Positions 21,014 through 31,879 of a stretch of 35,000 nt of DNA are shown piece after piece. Positions within the stretch are counted from its first letter, which is position 1; the number at the start of each line of letters is the position of its first letter. The notes beneath the pieces are model-generated. The model saw only the letters and a program-made list of their open reading frames with translations, did no database searches and was not told the DNA's origin. The stretch is from Halisarca cf. caerulea (Eukaryota > Porifera > Demospongiae > Chondrillida > Halisarcidae). Location: positions 892,501 to 927,500 of the forward strand of contig CAUJGJ010000376.1 in assembly GCA_963170055.1 (NCBI GenBank). The letters are read 5' to 3'. Made by a program: the position numbers and the translations under genes.

Positions 21014-21200
21014 ACAGTAGAAGGACACTTTGGGTACAACACGAATTCAGCTGATTTGTTCTTTGTAGAGAGGTTTTCCTCTTTGGGAAGTTCAAAATGC
21101 ATAGTAAGAATTATACTGGAGCCAAAAGTTGTGTCTTTTGTAGAGAGGTTTGTTATACTTTGTCCTTATTTGGGAGAGTCCAGTATCAGAGATTCCACTG
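21014..21200. mobile_element. Miniature element, AAAGGACAC family, inverted relative to 13291
   Basis: The 187-bp copy begins CAGTAGAAGGACACTTTGGG after TA (21012-21013) and ends TCAGAGATTCCACTG. TTCTTTGTAGAGAGGTTTTC and TTTTGTAGAGAGGTTTG are inverted matches to 13291-13489. Confidence 0.7.
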
Positions 21201-21689
21201 AATTATTTTAATCAAACACTAGTCCAAACTTCATCTATGCATGTATAATTCAGCTGCCACGCCTTCCTTAGATGTTGCTGTGGCTTTGTTACTAAATTTC
21301 CCAACTCGGAAAGACTCATATTTATGTCAAGTTCACCACTCAAACAGCAAAGAATACAATGTTTACTCCAAACAGTTAATTGCAGCACAAATGATGTATT
21401 GTCATGCATTCTTAAAGGAAATCTTCCTATTGAGAATGAAGGAGCCATTTAAAGGGGGAAAGAAACACATTCCATGTTGAGCAGATCTGCCATTTTCAGC
21501 TACAATTTTTAGAAAGTTACCTATTCTTTGCAATTTACCAGGTGTTCATGATCCAGAGGTACCTCTAGTTTGTGAAATTATGTATGCATAATTGGCTACA
21601 GGGAAGTTTACTGACCTCCTTGATTGCTAAATACCATGATGTACATACGGTAATGTGTGGATTTGAGTCATGGTTTTCATGGATTAGAA

Positions 21690-22212
21690 GACATCTGCGA
21701 AAGATTATACCCACAAAATTCCGATTGGGCTCCTGTGCAATGGCAAAACATGACTATCTGCAGAGCTAGAAATAGCTGCCTGCCATCTGCCATTTTCCGA
21801 ACAAAACATGAATATGGCTGACCAAAATTGAGTTGGGTCAGCCATTTGGCTGACTACTTGGTTGCTAAAACGAAAAACGTACTAAATTCCGAACGTACCT
21901 ATCAGCTTACTACGTAGCGTTTAAACGTTTTGCTAAACCTCTCTATTGGCTATTACAGTTGAGTGTCAGTTTGTGTACCAATCTCAAGGTTCATTACTGA
22001 AGATTCCTTATGTACATACATACATAATCGTACATAATCAGTGATGGTCAGAAATGGCTGACCAATCTTCAAAATGTCCTATCAATTTAACACTGGGTCA
22101 GCCGTTTGTCCTAGCAAAGGCTAAATGCTATTTCTACCACTGTATCTGTAAATACAAAACCAAGAAAATTGCTAAAATCCGAGATCTGTGAAAGTTCTAC
22201 CTACGAAAATTA
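21690..22212. repeat. Interspersed repeat (GTGCAATGGCAAAACATG family) carrying an insertion
   Basis: The outer parts (GCGAAAGATTATACCCAC, TCCTGTGCAATGGCAAAACA on the left; GAGATCTGTGAAAGTTCTAC on the right) match a continuous copy at about 29440-29563. That copy lacks the 21761-22142 segment. Confidence 0.7.
21761..22142. mobile_element. 382-bp inverted-repeat element with 6-bp target duplication
   Basis: The termini CAGAGCTAGAAATAGC and GCTATTTCTACCACTG are complementary at 14 of 16 positions. TATCTG directly flanks both ends (21755-21760, 22143-22148). Removing the element plus one TATCTG restores CATGACTATCTGTAAATAC, which aligns with the uninterrupted repeat near 29487. Inside, GGTCAGCC and GGCTGACC words recur in both orientations. 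There is no coding capacity. The superfamily is undetermined. Confidence 0.8.
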
Positions 22213-22264
22213 AAGAGCATACAGCAAATATTATAGTTTATGAACTATGTGGTCTGCAACATCT

Positions 22265-22473
22265 ATGATGGATGTACGTACATACATACGTACGTACCTT
22301 GTACCCGTAAGCATACATGTGGAATGTATGTACGTATACCTATGAATACACGTACACACATACTGCATATACACATGAATATACATGCATACATACATAC
22401 ATACATACATACATACATACATACATACATACATACATACATACGTACATACATACGTACGTACGTACACACG

Positions 22474-22504
<31 letters not shown>

Positions 22505-22505
22505 G
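22265..22505. repeat. TACG then (CATA)n arrays
   Basis: TACG patches near 22274-22300, then about 115 bp of (CATA)n with CGTA variants up to the left end of the next element. Confidence 0.9.
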
Positions 22506-22507
22506 TA

Positions 22508-22963
22508 AAGTGAAACTTGCTTAGTGTGTACGCATCTCAAAGGGGACGCAAAATCAGTACTTATTATCAGAGGTACTTACTATCAGGGTTGGTTTGTGTA
22601 CATGAGGTATACACAGGGATAGAATGAGGAGTACTTACTATCCAGGAGTATGTACTAAACCAGGTGCTTACTATCAGGGTTGGTTCATGTACATGAGATA
22701 TGCACAGGGACAGAATGAGGAGTACTTACTATCCAGGAGTATGAACTAAACCAGGTGCTTACTATCAGGGTTGGTTCATGTACATGAGATATGCACAGGG
22801 ACAGAATGAGGAGTACTTACTATCCAGGAGTGTGTGCTAAACCAGGTACTTACTATCAGGTTGGTTTGTGTACATGAGGTATACACAGGGACAAAATGAG
22901 GAGTGCTTACTATCCAGAAGTACGTACGTACCAAACCAGGTACTCACTAACCAAGTTTCACTG
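22508..22963. mobile_element. AGTACTTACTATC-family element with about four 91-bp units, TA-flanked
   Basis: The termini are AAGTGAAACTTGCTTAGTG and CTAACCAAGTTTCACTG, with TA on both sides. CAGGTGCTTACTATCAGGG-type words recur at about 22571, 22661, 22752 and 22843, a 91-bp period. It is inverted relative to the 17201 and 8922 copies. Confidence 0.75.
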
Positions 22964-22984
22964 TACATACAAATATAGAAAGTT

Positions 22985-23155
22985 CAGATACATATGTATG
23001 TATGTACACATGAAATTCAACAATTGTACGTACATACGTACGTATGTACGTACATGTACTTGAGTATAGAATTTGTCTGTGCATATGTGTGTCTGTATGT
23101 ACGTACATACGTATGTACATATGCACACGTAAGTACATACATATGTATCAGTTGC
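22985..23155. repeat. TACG/TATG tetranucleotide patches
   Basis: Short self-complementary TACGTACG and TATGTATG runs. Open frames through here are Tyr-Val-Cys repeats. Confidence 0.8.
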
Positions 23156-23228
23156 AGGCATAGTAGATTAGACTCTGTTTCAACTAAGCACACATACGTA
23201 CCAGCAGAGCTTTCCACGTGAGCACACT

Positions 23229-23405
23229 CAGGGAAACCTGCTATCCACGACACTTGAAAATCTGGACACCTGTATAAACTGAACATTAGGTTATGGTCCC
23301 AAATTCTCATACACACATGAATGATAAATCGGAGCAACCCTGGAAAATCAAGACCTCTGTAATCAGGACACTTTTGGTGGTCTCCACATTGAACAGGTTC
23401 CACTG
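23229..23405. mobile_element. Miniature element, distinct interior
   Basis: The 177-bp element has termini CAGGGAAACCTGCTATCC and TGAACAGGTTCCACTG. ATCTGGACACCTG and AATCAGGACACTTTTGG lie near the ends. The flanks are not a clear TA pair. Confidence 0.55.
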
Positions 23406-23407
23406 AG

Positions 23408-24031
<624 letters not shown>

Positions 24032-24088
24032 TAGTGACAAGGATTGTCGTTGTCCTGTGAGGTTCATACATTCTGAGATTCAATCGTA

Positions 24089-24271
24089 CAGCGAAACCTC
24101 TGTAATCCGACACCTTTACAACCCAATATTCCTTCTAATCCGACGATTTGATGTGGTACAGTCACCATACTCCATACTTAAGTATGGAAAGAGTCACTCC
24201 GTAATCCAACAACCTCCTAATCTGTCACTTTCTTCAAGCCCCGTTGACTGTCGCATTAGACAGGTTTCACA
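24089..24271. mobile_element. Miniature TCCGACA-family element upstream of the gene
   Basis: CAGCGAAACCTCTGTAATCC follows TA (24087-24088). The element ends near AGACAGGTTTCACAG. The interior has CTCCATACTTAAGTATGG, a short palindrome also present as CTTAAACATGG or TTCAGTATGG in other copies. It lies about 350 bp upstream of the gene's start codon. Confidence 0.7.
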
Positions 24272-24279
24272 GAACATGT

Positions 24280-24550
24280 TTTGTACAGTACATACAAAGC
24301 AGGGAGGCCTAGCCTGAAGTAAAGAGCAGGGCGGCTTCGCTCCACTCCGCATTCCAAGGGATTCTTCTTCAGGATAAAGTTCAAGTCACAGACCTGAAAC
24401 CTTGACAGTTATTGAAATTCAAATACTTCAGTAACCTGATACACCATCACAGCCATACAACATTTTATACACAAATGCTATACATACCTGAATGCACAAT
24501 ACACATACTATTGTGCAGTTTATACACCTAATCATCATGAATAAAATGCA
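24280..24550. other. Upstream region of the gene; no other feature
   Basis: Unique-looking sequence that should contain the promoter. Only the weak TATA-like motif at 24552 stands out. Confidence 0.35.
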
Positions 24551-24551
24551 T

Positions 24552-24560
24552 TTATAATGA
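24552..24560 (+). promoter_or_regulatory. Possible TATA-like element upstream of the four-exon gene
   Basis: TTTATAATG lies about 60 nt upstream of the preferred ATG at 24619. A start of transcription 25-30 nt downstream would fall between this motif and that ATG, which is consistent. The motif is short, the surroundings are AT-rich, and no initiator could be confirmed, so this is weak. Confidence 0.2.
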
Positions 24561-24618
24561 GCTTTGTGCAGTGTGGTCTCACATTTGGCGTGGTGAGAAC
24601 CAACAGAAGTGGAGGAGA

Positions 24619-25007
24619 ATGGCTGTTCACAGAAAGGGATTTGATAGATACTTAGTTTTACTAGCCACTTTACTTTTGTTGTTGGCAACAATCTGTTTCA
24701 CCAATGGATTACCAGCTGTACACAGAGGAATTGCACTGAAGAGAAGCTCTTCAGAAACAGCTACAATAGTTGCTTCTTGTGAATCAACGTGAGTGCACAG
24801 GCCTTTGAAGGGTTACATTCACCAGGGATGCCCCCAATAGTAGAAGATAGCAGTATTCTAAACTCCTGTACTTTTGTATGATATTAGAGAAAGTTCCTAA
24901 ATGTTACTTTCTGCTCAGTGTCTGCTTGTTTTCAGTATATAAAGCCCTAGCTAGGAGACAGAAGGCTAGGATGGGCTGTGTTGTGTGTGTGTGTGTGTGT
25001 GTGTGTG

Positions 25008-25044
<37 letters not shown>

Positions 25045-25047
25045 GTG

Positions 25048-25078
<31 letters not shown>

Positions 25079-25241
25079 ATGCAATAATACAGGTACTTAC
25101 AAAGCAAGTTCTACTGTACAGGTCATGTGTCCTCAGTAGAAAGGGTTTACTGTACAGAATGTTCTACTCTAGGGTTTATTTGGTCCTTAGTACAGAGGTA
25201 TGTAGTGGGTACATTTTCTCAGTACTGCACTTCTGTACACA

Positions 25242-25288
<47 letters not shown>

Positions 25289-26560
25289 GTACAGTATATC
25301 AGGTCAGTCCTGAGTGTTTTAGGGTAGGTTAGGTCAGATATGTAATTGTGTGCAAGGTTGGAGACAGTGACTAATTTGATTTGGCTGGTGTTTTTCTATT
25401 GAACTCTTCCTCTGTTTCATTGTTTGACAAAGAGACTGTCAGTGTCTTAGCACCTGTACCACCCAGTATATTAGGTCTACACACTTCGTGAACACCTTAG
25501 CAATACCACCCACACATACTTCAGCACCCTAGCTCCCCTACCACCAAGTACATTAGGCCTATGTATCCCACTAATACCTAAGTACGTAAGTAACACCACA
25601 CACATACACACATTGCACAGCACAAACAACTAATCAATATCAACCCCTCCCTCCCCCCCCCACACACACTTATTTCACATAATGTACATGAGGTGGGGAC
25701 ATAGTGAGAATTGTGTATGTACTAGTCTGTGTATGAGATAGGGATTAGAGAGAGGTTTCACTGTACGTAGGTATGTACTGTACTAGGTACTGGGCAAATT
25801 CCTCTGTACGTACGTACTACTGCAAGGTCTACGGACAGAAGGACGAGTATAGGGTATAGGGTGTAGGGTATAGGGTATAGGGTATTCTTATTCAACCTGG
25901 GGAACCTTTATCCGGAGGCGATGAGGGCCAAACTAGTATTCATCTGATATTTCAATACTGTACATACTTACATACTTGTACAGTGTATGGAAACTTGATG
26001 CACACATGATCCAGCTTTTGTGCGCAACAAAAAGGCTCAAATTACTGCATCATGTGTGCACGTGTGCAAACACATGCACACGGTGTACTGTGAAAGGATT
26101 CCCACACTCACATACGTACATAGTTGCAGATTACGACACTGTTTCACGACATGGGATGGTTTAGGCACATGTACATATAGAGGATTACTCAGTGAAATGG
26201 AGTAATCCGCATTTTCATAATCCAACATTTTGATAATCCGACATCTTGATAATCTGACAATCTCACGTTTTTGACTATTACGATCTACAGCCGACACACT
26301 GGTCAGTACTAAGGACCACTGGTTTACTCAGCAACTATCTTTGATCTTGCACACAACTTGTTGCCAGTGAAACGTTGGGTTATCAAGGTTTCCCAGAGTT
26401 GCAGTCTACTGTGCATACATACACACTGTACTTACATATGTATGTACGTACGTACGTACATGCTCATACGCATGTACGTATGTACATGTGCGTACACAGA
26501 GATCTGATAATGTCAATGCTTTGTGTTCACTGAAAAAGGGAATCATTGATAATCTGTGTA

Positions 26561-26601
<41 letters not shown>

Positions 26602-28322
26602 CACACCCAGTTTGGTTAATGGTGGTGAAGCATTAGAAGGGGAAGGAGAGCCTGTCATCTCTGCCTACACTCTTAACCCCCACACCAACCTGCTGAAGCC
26701 ACCCATGGCGTGTTTGCTGCCATAAAGAAATGTAGTCGATAGCAAAACAGGCCAAAAATGTAACCATATATGGCCGTACATGTGAGATAACATTGACTAG
26801 GTACAGGTTCTATGTGCATGCGTTGAAAAACACTCTATTGACGACACCATTTCAGCGATGTTAGGCATTTCGTCGAGTGCAGCCTTCCCGTGGTGCACAC
26901 ACGTTGGACTGGAACGAGTCAGTCGTTGTTCACACTGTTCTCCTCACCAATCTACTGCAGTATGTGTGTAGACTGTGCAGTAGACAAACAATGGTATTTT
27001 TTCTTATCATTTCACGGGTGATGGAAAGTGAGACTAGGGAGTGGAGAGATAGCTAAGGGTGTGGTGCAAAGATCACCGGTTTGCAATGCAATAATTATCA
27101 ATTCACACCACTCAACTGTTCAGTCTGGCCAGAAACTCAATTACTGTACATACGTACATACGTACATATAAATACATGCACATATGTACATATTATACAC
27201 AAATACTTATTTATGTACGCGCCGCCACCTCCCTATCAAGGCCACTTTGAAACCACTTGGGGCTACGCAACTTCGGAATTCAATTTGCCAAGAGCTGCAG
27301 TCCATTCACATGGCTATGTACCGTACGTATGTACTTGCTAGACTAATCTGATATTCCACAGTATGGGCTGGCACAATGGCTGGTTAGGTCAAGGGTTCAA
27401 TTGTTCTTACTGAGCTTCTATGGGGCATAATTTGCAAATTGTGATGCAGCCACCTGTCTACAGCAACCACCTTCTATGGACAGTTACATGTATACATACA
27501 TATGTATAGCAGCCACCTGGTTATAACAGCCACACGTCTATAGTTGTCAATGATATTGAGTCTAAAGTATAAACTCTATACAAGGTTCAACTGCATGCAA
27601 TTTTGTGTATGTGCTAACGTACGTACGTACGTATGTGTATATTTACACACATATGTATTATAGGTATGTATGTATGTATGTATGTATGTATGTACGTATG
27701 TACGTATGTATGTATGTATGTATGTATGTACGTATGTATGTATGTATGTATGTATGCACGTATACTTGTTAATGTATGCATGTACTGTATATGAAAAATA
27801 TTGTCTGGCATTCCCACAGGACTTTTGACATTCTTGACTTAGAATTGGAGGCAATAGACAAAACCTACTCAGGAGACCGGTGAGTATGTGTACATTGTAT
27901 TACGTATATGTACGTACGTGTACGCAGACATACGCATGTACGTATGTGTGTCACAGTGCATGTACAGTACATACATACGTACGTACGTATATTTTCAGTA
28001 TGCGTGCACACACTCATGTACGTACATATGTACGTATGTACATGCGTACATACTTATCTTCATGCATGTACGTATGTATGTACATAAACGTACGTACATA
28101 CGCACATACGTACATGTATGACTTATGACCTTTATCCATGAATACATGTGCAGGTGGTTTGACCGAAAGGTACTGTTTGAAATGGAGCAAAAATATTTTG
28201 AAGAAAAAGAATGGCGTGGAAAGTGAGTATTCATGTGAAACAGTATATGTAGGTTTGTAGGTAGAGTACATATGTTTGTAAGTACGTACATACGTCTTAG
28301 TACACATACGTATGCCCACACG

Positions 28323-28368
<46 letters not shown>

Positions 28369-28827
28369 ACTGTACGTACATGCAATCACACCATCTTCTC
28401 TATCTACAGTTATATTGTCCGAAAATCCAATACCACGTGCATGAAGCAAATCAACACTTCACATGACAACTGCAGAAGATCTGACGACTATGTAGCAGAT
28501 AATCTGCACTCCCTCGTGAACGGAAAGCCCTACATGTTACTATGGCACTTTCCCCTGGAGGGGGGGCATTGTATAGAGTTTGTTATAAAGAAGAATGAGG
28601 AAATTCCCCACACCATCAACGACTACTTGTACTATCTCGTCGACGGACAACGCAGACAGGAGGTACACCTTTTGGGAGAAAGGAGAATATCCGTACCAGT
28701 GACCAACATTGGTACAAACAGAAGCATAGTGACGTTGGTGTTCCACAGCGAATCGGGCATCGAACCAAACTTCAAGCTTTTCTTACGGCGGAACAACCAC
28801 ACGGCAGGAGGGTGTTCATGTAATTAG
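24619..28827 (+). CDS. Four-exon gene: small secreted or signal-anchored glycoprotein, family not recognised
   Basis: Exons are 24619-24788, 27820-27879, 28154-28222 and 28410-28827. Every donor reads GTGAGT, and the acceptors read CCCACAG, TGTGCAG and TCTACAG. All three introns are phase 2, and the joined frame is exactly 717 nt, giving 238 residues ending in TAG. The start is ATG at 24619, with A at -3 and G at +4; the open frame further upstream has no ATG and meets a stop at 24538. Residues 1-10 are basic, 11-27 are a leucine-rich hydrophobic stretch, and cleavage could fall near residues 30-33. The part after this is predicted to lie outside the cytoplasm. Residues 58-99 (exons 2-3) are acidic and probably helical. 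Residues 127-228 alternate hydrophobic residues and look beta-rich. Six cysteines (54, 110, 121, 154, 235, 237) and four sequons (N107, N115, N203, N229) suit an extracellular protein. I do not recognise the family and assign no function. Secreted and type II membrane forms are both possible. I saw no AATAAA in the 300 bp downstream. Confidence 0.8.
24980..25080. repeat. (TG)n microsatellite in intron 1
   Basis: About 100 bp of TG with ACATG and GCG interruptions. Confidence 0.9.
25244..25286. repeat. (CA)n microsatellite in intron 1
   Basis: About 43 bp of pure CA. Confidence 0.9.
26193..26270. mobile_element. TCCGACA-family fragment in intron 1
   Basis: CAGTGAAATGGAGTAATCC then three TGATAATC.(G/A)ACA words about 17 bp apart. 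There is no right end. Confidence 0.5.
26566..26600. repeat. (TG)n tract ending in a possible splice acceptor
   Basis: About 34 bp of TG running directly into CAG, followed by a 40-codon open stretch (26602-26725). Confidence 0.8.
27617..27760. repeat. TACG then (TATG)n array in intron 1
   Basis: About 100 bp of (TATG)n with CGTA variants; it ends about 60 bp before the exon 2 acceptor. Confidence 0.9.
27896..28115. repeat. TACG-rich sequence filling intron 2
   Basis: Most of the 274-bp intron is TACG, CATA and TATG tetramers. Confidence 0.85.
28322..28367. repeat. (CA)n microsatellite in intron 3
   Basis: About 45 bp of CA, about 40 bp before the exon 4 acceptor. An open frame starting at 28312 runs through this repeat into exon 4; that start is artefactual. 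Confidence 0.9.
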
Positions 28828-29430
28828 CCACTTTTTTGGGGATCGGGCCCTAACCATTTCACAGACACCAAACACAGCCATCATATCTCAATCAGTTTAT
28901 ATCTGAAAATTATTCCTTTTGACAGTTATTGGCAACTGTTTCAAGTTTTATCTTTTTATTAGATCAATTTGAGTATAGATGCAACCACACAGCATGTATG
29001 CCGTCGTATGTACACATATGCTATATCTATCAGCAATTCAATTATGAGTAAATACGTGTATGCATTGTGTGCGCATTCACTGGTCAATGCACTGTGCGTG
29101 ACTACCTCTACTGAATACAGACACATTTCCAGTAAGATTATCGACAACATACATACATACAGTATATACATTACGTTAGATTGACATAACTGATTGTGAC
29201 AAAATGTAACTTTGGCTAGTTTCGAACACAACACGAGCATACCCAGGGCTCTGCCCAGGTGATCTTCCAAGGTGGTGATCAAGTCAATCAATTCACAGCT
29301 AGCACACATTTGAAGACCTACTTTTACGCGTACCTTCCAACCAAAAACACCAGCGAATGCATTTTTCAAGGTACCGTATATAATTTAATTTCCACGCAAC
29401 TAAAACATGCAGATTCTTGCAGATTTTCAG
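28828..29430. other. Downstream flank of the gene; no other gene seen
   Basis: AT-rich sequence that should hold the 3' untranslated region. I found no AATAAA in its first 300 bp and no coding evidence after that. Confidence 0.4.
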
Positions 29431-29439
29431 CCATCAGCA

Positions 29440-29563
29440 AAACTTTACACCCATGAAAAGTTAGGGCTCTTGCGCAATGGCAAAACATGGCTGTCCACAA
29501 ATATAACAACCTGCAATCACTAAAAGCCAAGATCTGTGAAAGTTTCTCCCACGAAAATTGAAG
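29440..29563. repeat. Uninterrupted copy of the GTGCAATGGCAAAACATG repeat
   Basis: CTTGCGCAATGGCAAAACATG then GATCTGTGAAAGTTTCTCCC matches the outer parts of 21690-22212 without the 382-bp insertion. It is therefore an empty-site relative. Confidence 0.65.
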
Positions 29564-29567
29564 TGTA

Positions 29568-29740
29568 CAGTCGAACCTCGGTAACATGAAACTGCTTAAC
29601 ATGAAATATCTTTTAACATGAAATGCCACCCAAGTCCAAGTGCAGATACAACCATAACATGTAGTACTGTTTACATGAAATACTGTTAAGATGAAATTTC
29701 AGCACAGTCTCCCGAGTTTCGTGTTAACAAGGTTTGACTG
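29568..29740. mobile_element. Miniature pogo/Tigger-like element (AACATGAAA family), TA-flanked
   Basis: The 173-bp element has termini CAGTCGAACCTCGGTAACAT and TAACAAGGTTTGACTG, with TA on both sides (29566-29567, 29741-29742). AACATGAAA or its variants repeat inside. Part of this family also appears near 9530-9580. Confidence 0.8.
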
Positions 29741-29744
29741 TATA

Positions 29745-29905
29745 TGTTACTAAGACTTGCCTAGTAAATACGTACCTCGAAGGGAAGACAAAATCAACAC
29801 TTCTTATTAAAGGTACTAACTATCAGGACAGATTTATGTGCTGTATGTATGAGGAGTACGTACTATCCAGGAGTACGTATGTACTAACCCAGGTACTTAC
29901 GTATG
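29745..29905. mobile_element. Left half of an AGTACTTACTATC-family element
   Basis: ACTAAGACTTGCCTAGTAAA, CGAAGGGAAGACAAAATC and TACTATCCAGGAGTACG follow the family order. The right end is lost in a TACG array. Confidence 0.5.
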
Positions 29906-29967
29906 TACGTATGTACGTATGTACGTACACACTTACAGTTTACACATACATACGTATGTACTACATA

Positions 29968-30455
29968 CAGTAGACCCTCTATTCCGGACACCTTGGGACC
30001 AGAAAGCACTGTCCTGATTATTGAGGTGTCCTCATTTCATGAGTTGAAGATGTACTATGTCACAGTGTAGGGACGTATTTGATTCCAGTGACATGTGTCA
30101 TAGAGGGGCATATCTGAAATCCAGGGGTCTGGATTAGAGGGGTGTCTGCAATTCAGGGGTCTGGATTAGAGGGGTGCCCACAGCTCAGGGGTCTGGATTA
30201 GAGGGATTCCCACAGTTTAGGGGCCTGGATTAGAGGGGTGCCCACAGCTCAGGGGTCTGGATTAGAGGGGTGCCCACAGCTCAGGGGCCTGGATCAGAGG
30301 GGTGCCCACAGCTCAGGGGCCTGGATTAGAGGGGTGTCCACAGCTCAGGGGCCTGGATTAGAGGGGTGTCCACAGTTTCGGGGCCTGGATTAGATGGGTT
30401 CCCACAGTTCAGGGGTCTGGATTAGAGGGGTGTCCACAGTTCAGGGGTCTGAATT
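29968..30455. repeat. Element left end plus 32-bp minisatellite
   Basis: CAGTAGACCCTCTATTCC follows TA at 29966-29967, like a pogo-type terminus. From about 30115 the unit GGATTAGAGGGGTGTCCACA plus GCTCAGGGGTCT repeats about ten times. No matching right terminus is seen. Confidence 0.75.
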
Positions 30456-30469
30456 AGAATACGTACATA

Positions 30470-30545
30470 CGTACTTGATAATCTGACAAACTCTGTAATC
30501 CGACATACTGTTTGTTGCCCACAGAGCGTTGGTTACAGAAGTCCA
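30470..30545. mobile_element. Right-hand fragment of a TCCGACA-family element
   Basis: CTTGATAATCTGACAAACTC and TGTAATCCGACATACTG, then TTGGTTACAGAAGTCCAT, a worn right end. Confidence 0.5.
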
Positions 30546-30564
30546 TACGTATCTGCGTACCACC

Positions 30565-30718
30565 ATGTACACTATGTACACTATGTACACTATGTACACC
30601 ATGTACACCATGTACACTATGTACACTATGTACGCATGTACACCATGTACACTATGTACACTATGTCCATATGTACACTATGTACACTATGTACACTATG
30701 TACACTATGTACACTACG
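30565..30718. repeat. 9-bp TATGTACAC minisatellite
   Basis: About seventeen units of ACTATGTAC with CCATGTACA variants. Confidence 0.9.
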
Positions 30719-30787
30719 TATGTATGTACATTTGTTTTGTCTGTATGAAATCTCCTTGAGCCCAACATGTACTGTACACAGCTAGAA

Positions 30788-30970
30788 CAACGTACATACA
30801 TACATATTCATGTACCGAGCCGTGCAAACACAGATATGCATGTGGATGCATACCAGTGGGAAAAGTGTGACAGCTGTACACATATGTATGTACATACAAA
30901 CATATGTACATACATACATACATAGTGACAAACATACGTATACGTACATATATTATACGTACGTATGTAA
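30788..30970. repeat. CATA/TACG patches
   Basis: Several short tetranucleotide runs; no gene. Confidence 0.75.
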
Positions 30971-30974
30971 GTAT

Positions 30975-31310
30975 GCACACTTGCACAATAACACACGTCA
31001 GAACCCACACATTGATCACCAATCCCACCATCACCACTTCCTCACCACACAAGCAGACTCCTTGAGTAGATGTGCACAAGTAGTGAATTCTTTGGCGACC
31101 GAATCTCTATACAATCTCTGTGTGCACCACACATACGTACATACCATAGCAAATGATGAAATCAATATCACACAATAACATGTCAACACACAACACCAGC
31201 AGAGGCTATGTAGAGTCACTGAGTTTGCTTGTGCCTATCAACATCTACACATTGCATAATAAGACTAGCAAATTCTGTTAAGTAAGTAGGTATGCACGTA
31301 CATGATACAT
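30975..31310. other. No gene seen
   Basis: Unique-looking sequence; nothing is supported. Confidence 0.4.
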
Positions 31311-31330
31311 ACGTTTGTACGTATTAAGTG

Positions 31331-31524
31331 CAGTGAAACCTCTCTAATGTGACACTCAATGGGACTTGAAAAAAGTGTCAGATTAGGAGGTTGTTGGCTT
31401 ACAGAGTGACTCTTAGCATACTTCAGTATGGTGACCGTACCTCAAAAAAAAAAAGGTTGGATTAGAGAGAATGTCCAACTACGTACAGTATATACAGAGG
31501 TGCTGGATTACAGAGGTTTCACTG
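31331..31524. mobile_element. Miniature TCCGACA-family element
   Basis: The 194-bp copy has termini CAGTGAAACCTCTCTAATG and TACAGAGGTTTCACTG, with TA only at the right flank. An A11 run at 31445-31455 replaces the CTCATAAGATGG segment of sister copies. Confidence 0.75.
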
Positions 31525-31698
31525 TATATCCATACGTACATACAATAAGTCTCTGTAAGTCAAATATGTACGTATGTACGTATTTCTGGCGCCAGAGACT
31601 CAGCTAATCCAGACCCCATCGTAGACTGCTCCCGTGTGAGGTGAATGATGGCATAGGATTAGATGATTTGCTAGTGAATACAGACAAAGGAACACATG

Positions 31699-31874
31699 CA
31701 GTGAAGCCTCTCAATCCAGCACTCAATGGAACTTGAAAAAGGTGTTGAATTAGGAGGTTGTCGGATTACAGAGTGACTCTCGGCATACTTCAATATTGCA
31801 ACTGTACCTCATCAGATGGTCAGATTAAAGAGAATGTTGGAATAAAGAGGTGTTGGATTACAGAGGTTTCACTG
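31699..31874. mobile_element. Miniature TCCGACA-family element, sister copy
   Basis: The 176-bp copy has termini CAGTGAAGCCTCTCAATCC and TACAGAGGTTTCACTG. It has the same interior order as 31331-31524 and lies in the same orientation 175 bp away. Confidence 0.75.
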
Positions 31875-31879
31875 GACAT

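Larger units (their letters stand above)
24789..27819 (+). other. Intron 1 of the four-exon gene, filled with repeats
   Basis: This 3.0-kb intron runs from GTGAGT to CCCACAG. It contains (TG)n at 24980-25080, (CA)n at 25244-25286, TATAGGG repeats near 25847-25884, a TCCGACA-family fragment near 26193-26270, (TG)n at 26566-26599 and a TATG/TACG array at 27617-27760. The (TG)n at 26566 runs straight into an AG, creating a possible acceptor at 26600-26601. Introns 2 (27880-28153) and 3 (28223-28409) are short and mostly TACG and (CA)n repeats. Confidence 0.65.

Noticed and set aside
21241..21480. 79-codon open frame with ordinary composition
   Set aside because: No motif, no splice sites in register and no similarity that I recognise. 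An opposing frame of similar length overlaps it.
24571..24618. N-terminal extension of the four-exon gene beginning at 24571
   Set aside because: The codon at 24571 is GTG, not ATG, and no ATG lies between the upstream stop (24538) and 24619. The ATG at 24619 has a good initiation context.
25847..25884. Telomere-like TATAGGG repeats
   Set aside because: Only about five units, not TTAGGG, and short. It is better called a small microsatellite.
27360..27410. Possible SINE head (TGGCACAATGGCTGGTTAGG, GGGTTCAATTG)
   Set aside because: The A-box-like and B-box-like words are too close together and there is no SINE tail.
28312..28409. Upstream part of the open frame that reaches exon 4
   Set aside because: It is a His-Thr run from (CA)n and lies in intron 3. 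The CTACAG acceptor at 28404-28409 gives a better boundary.
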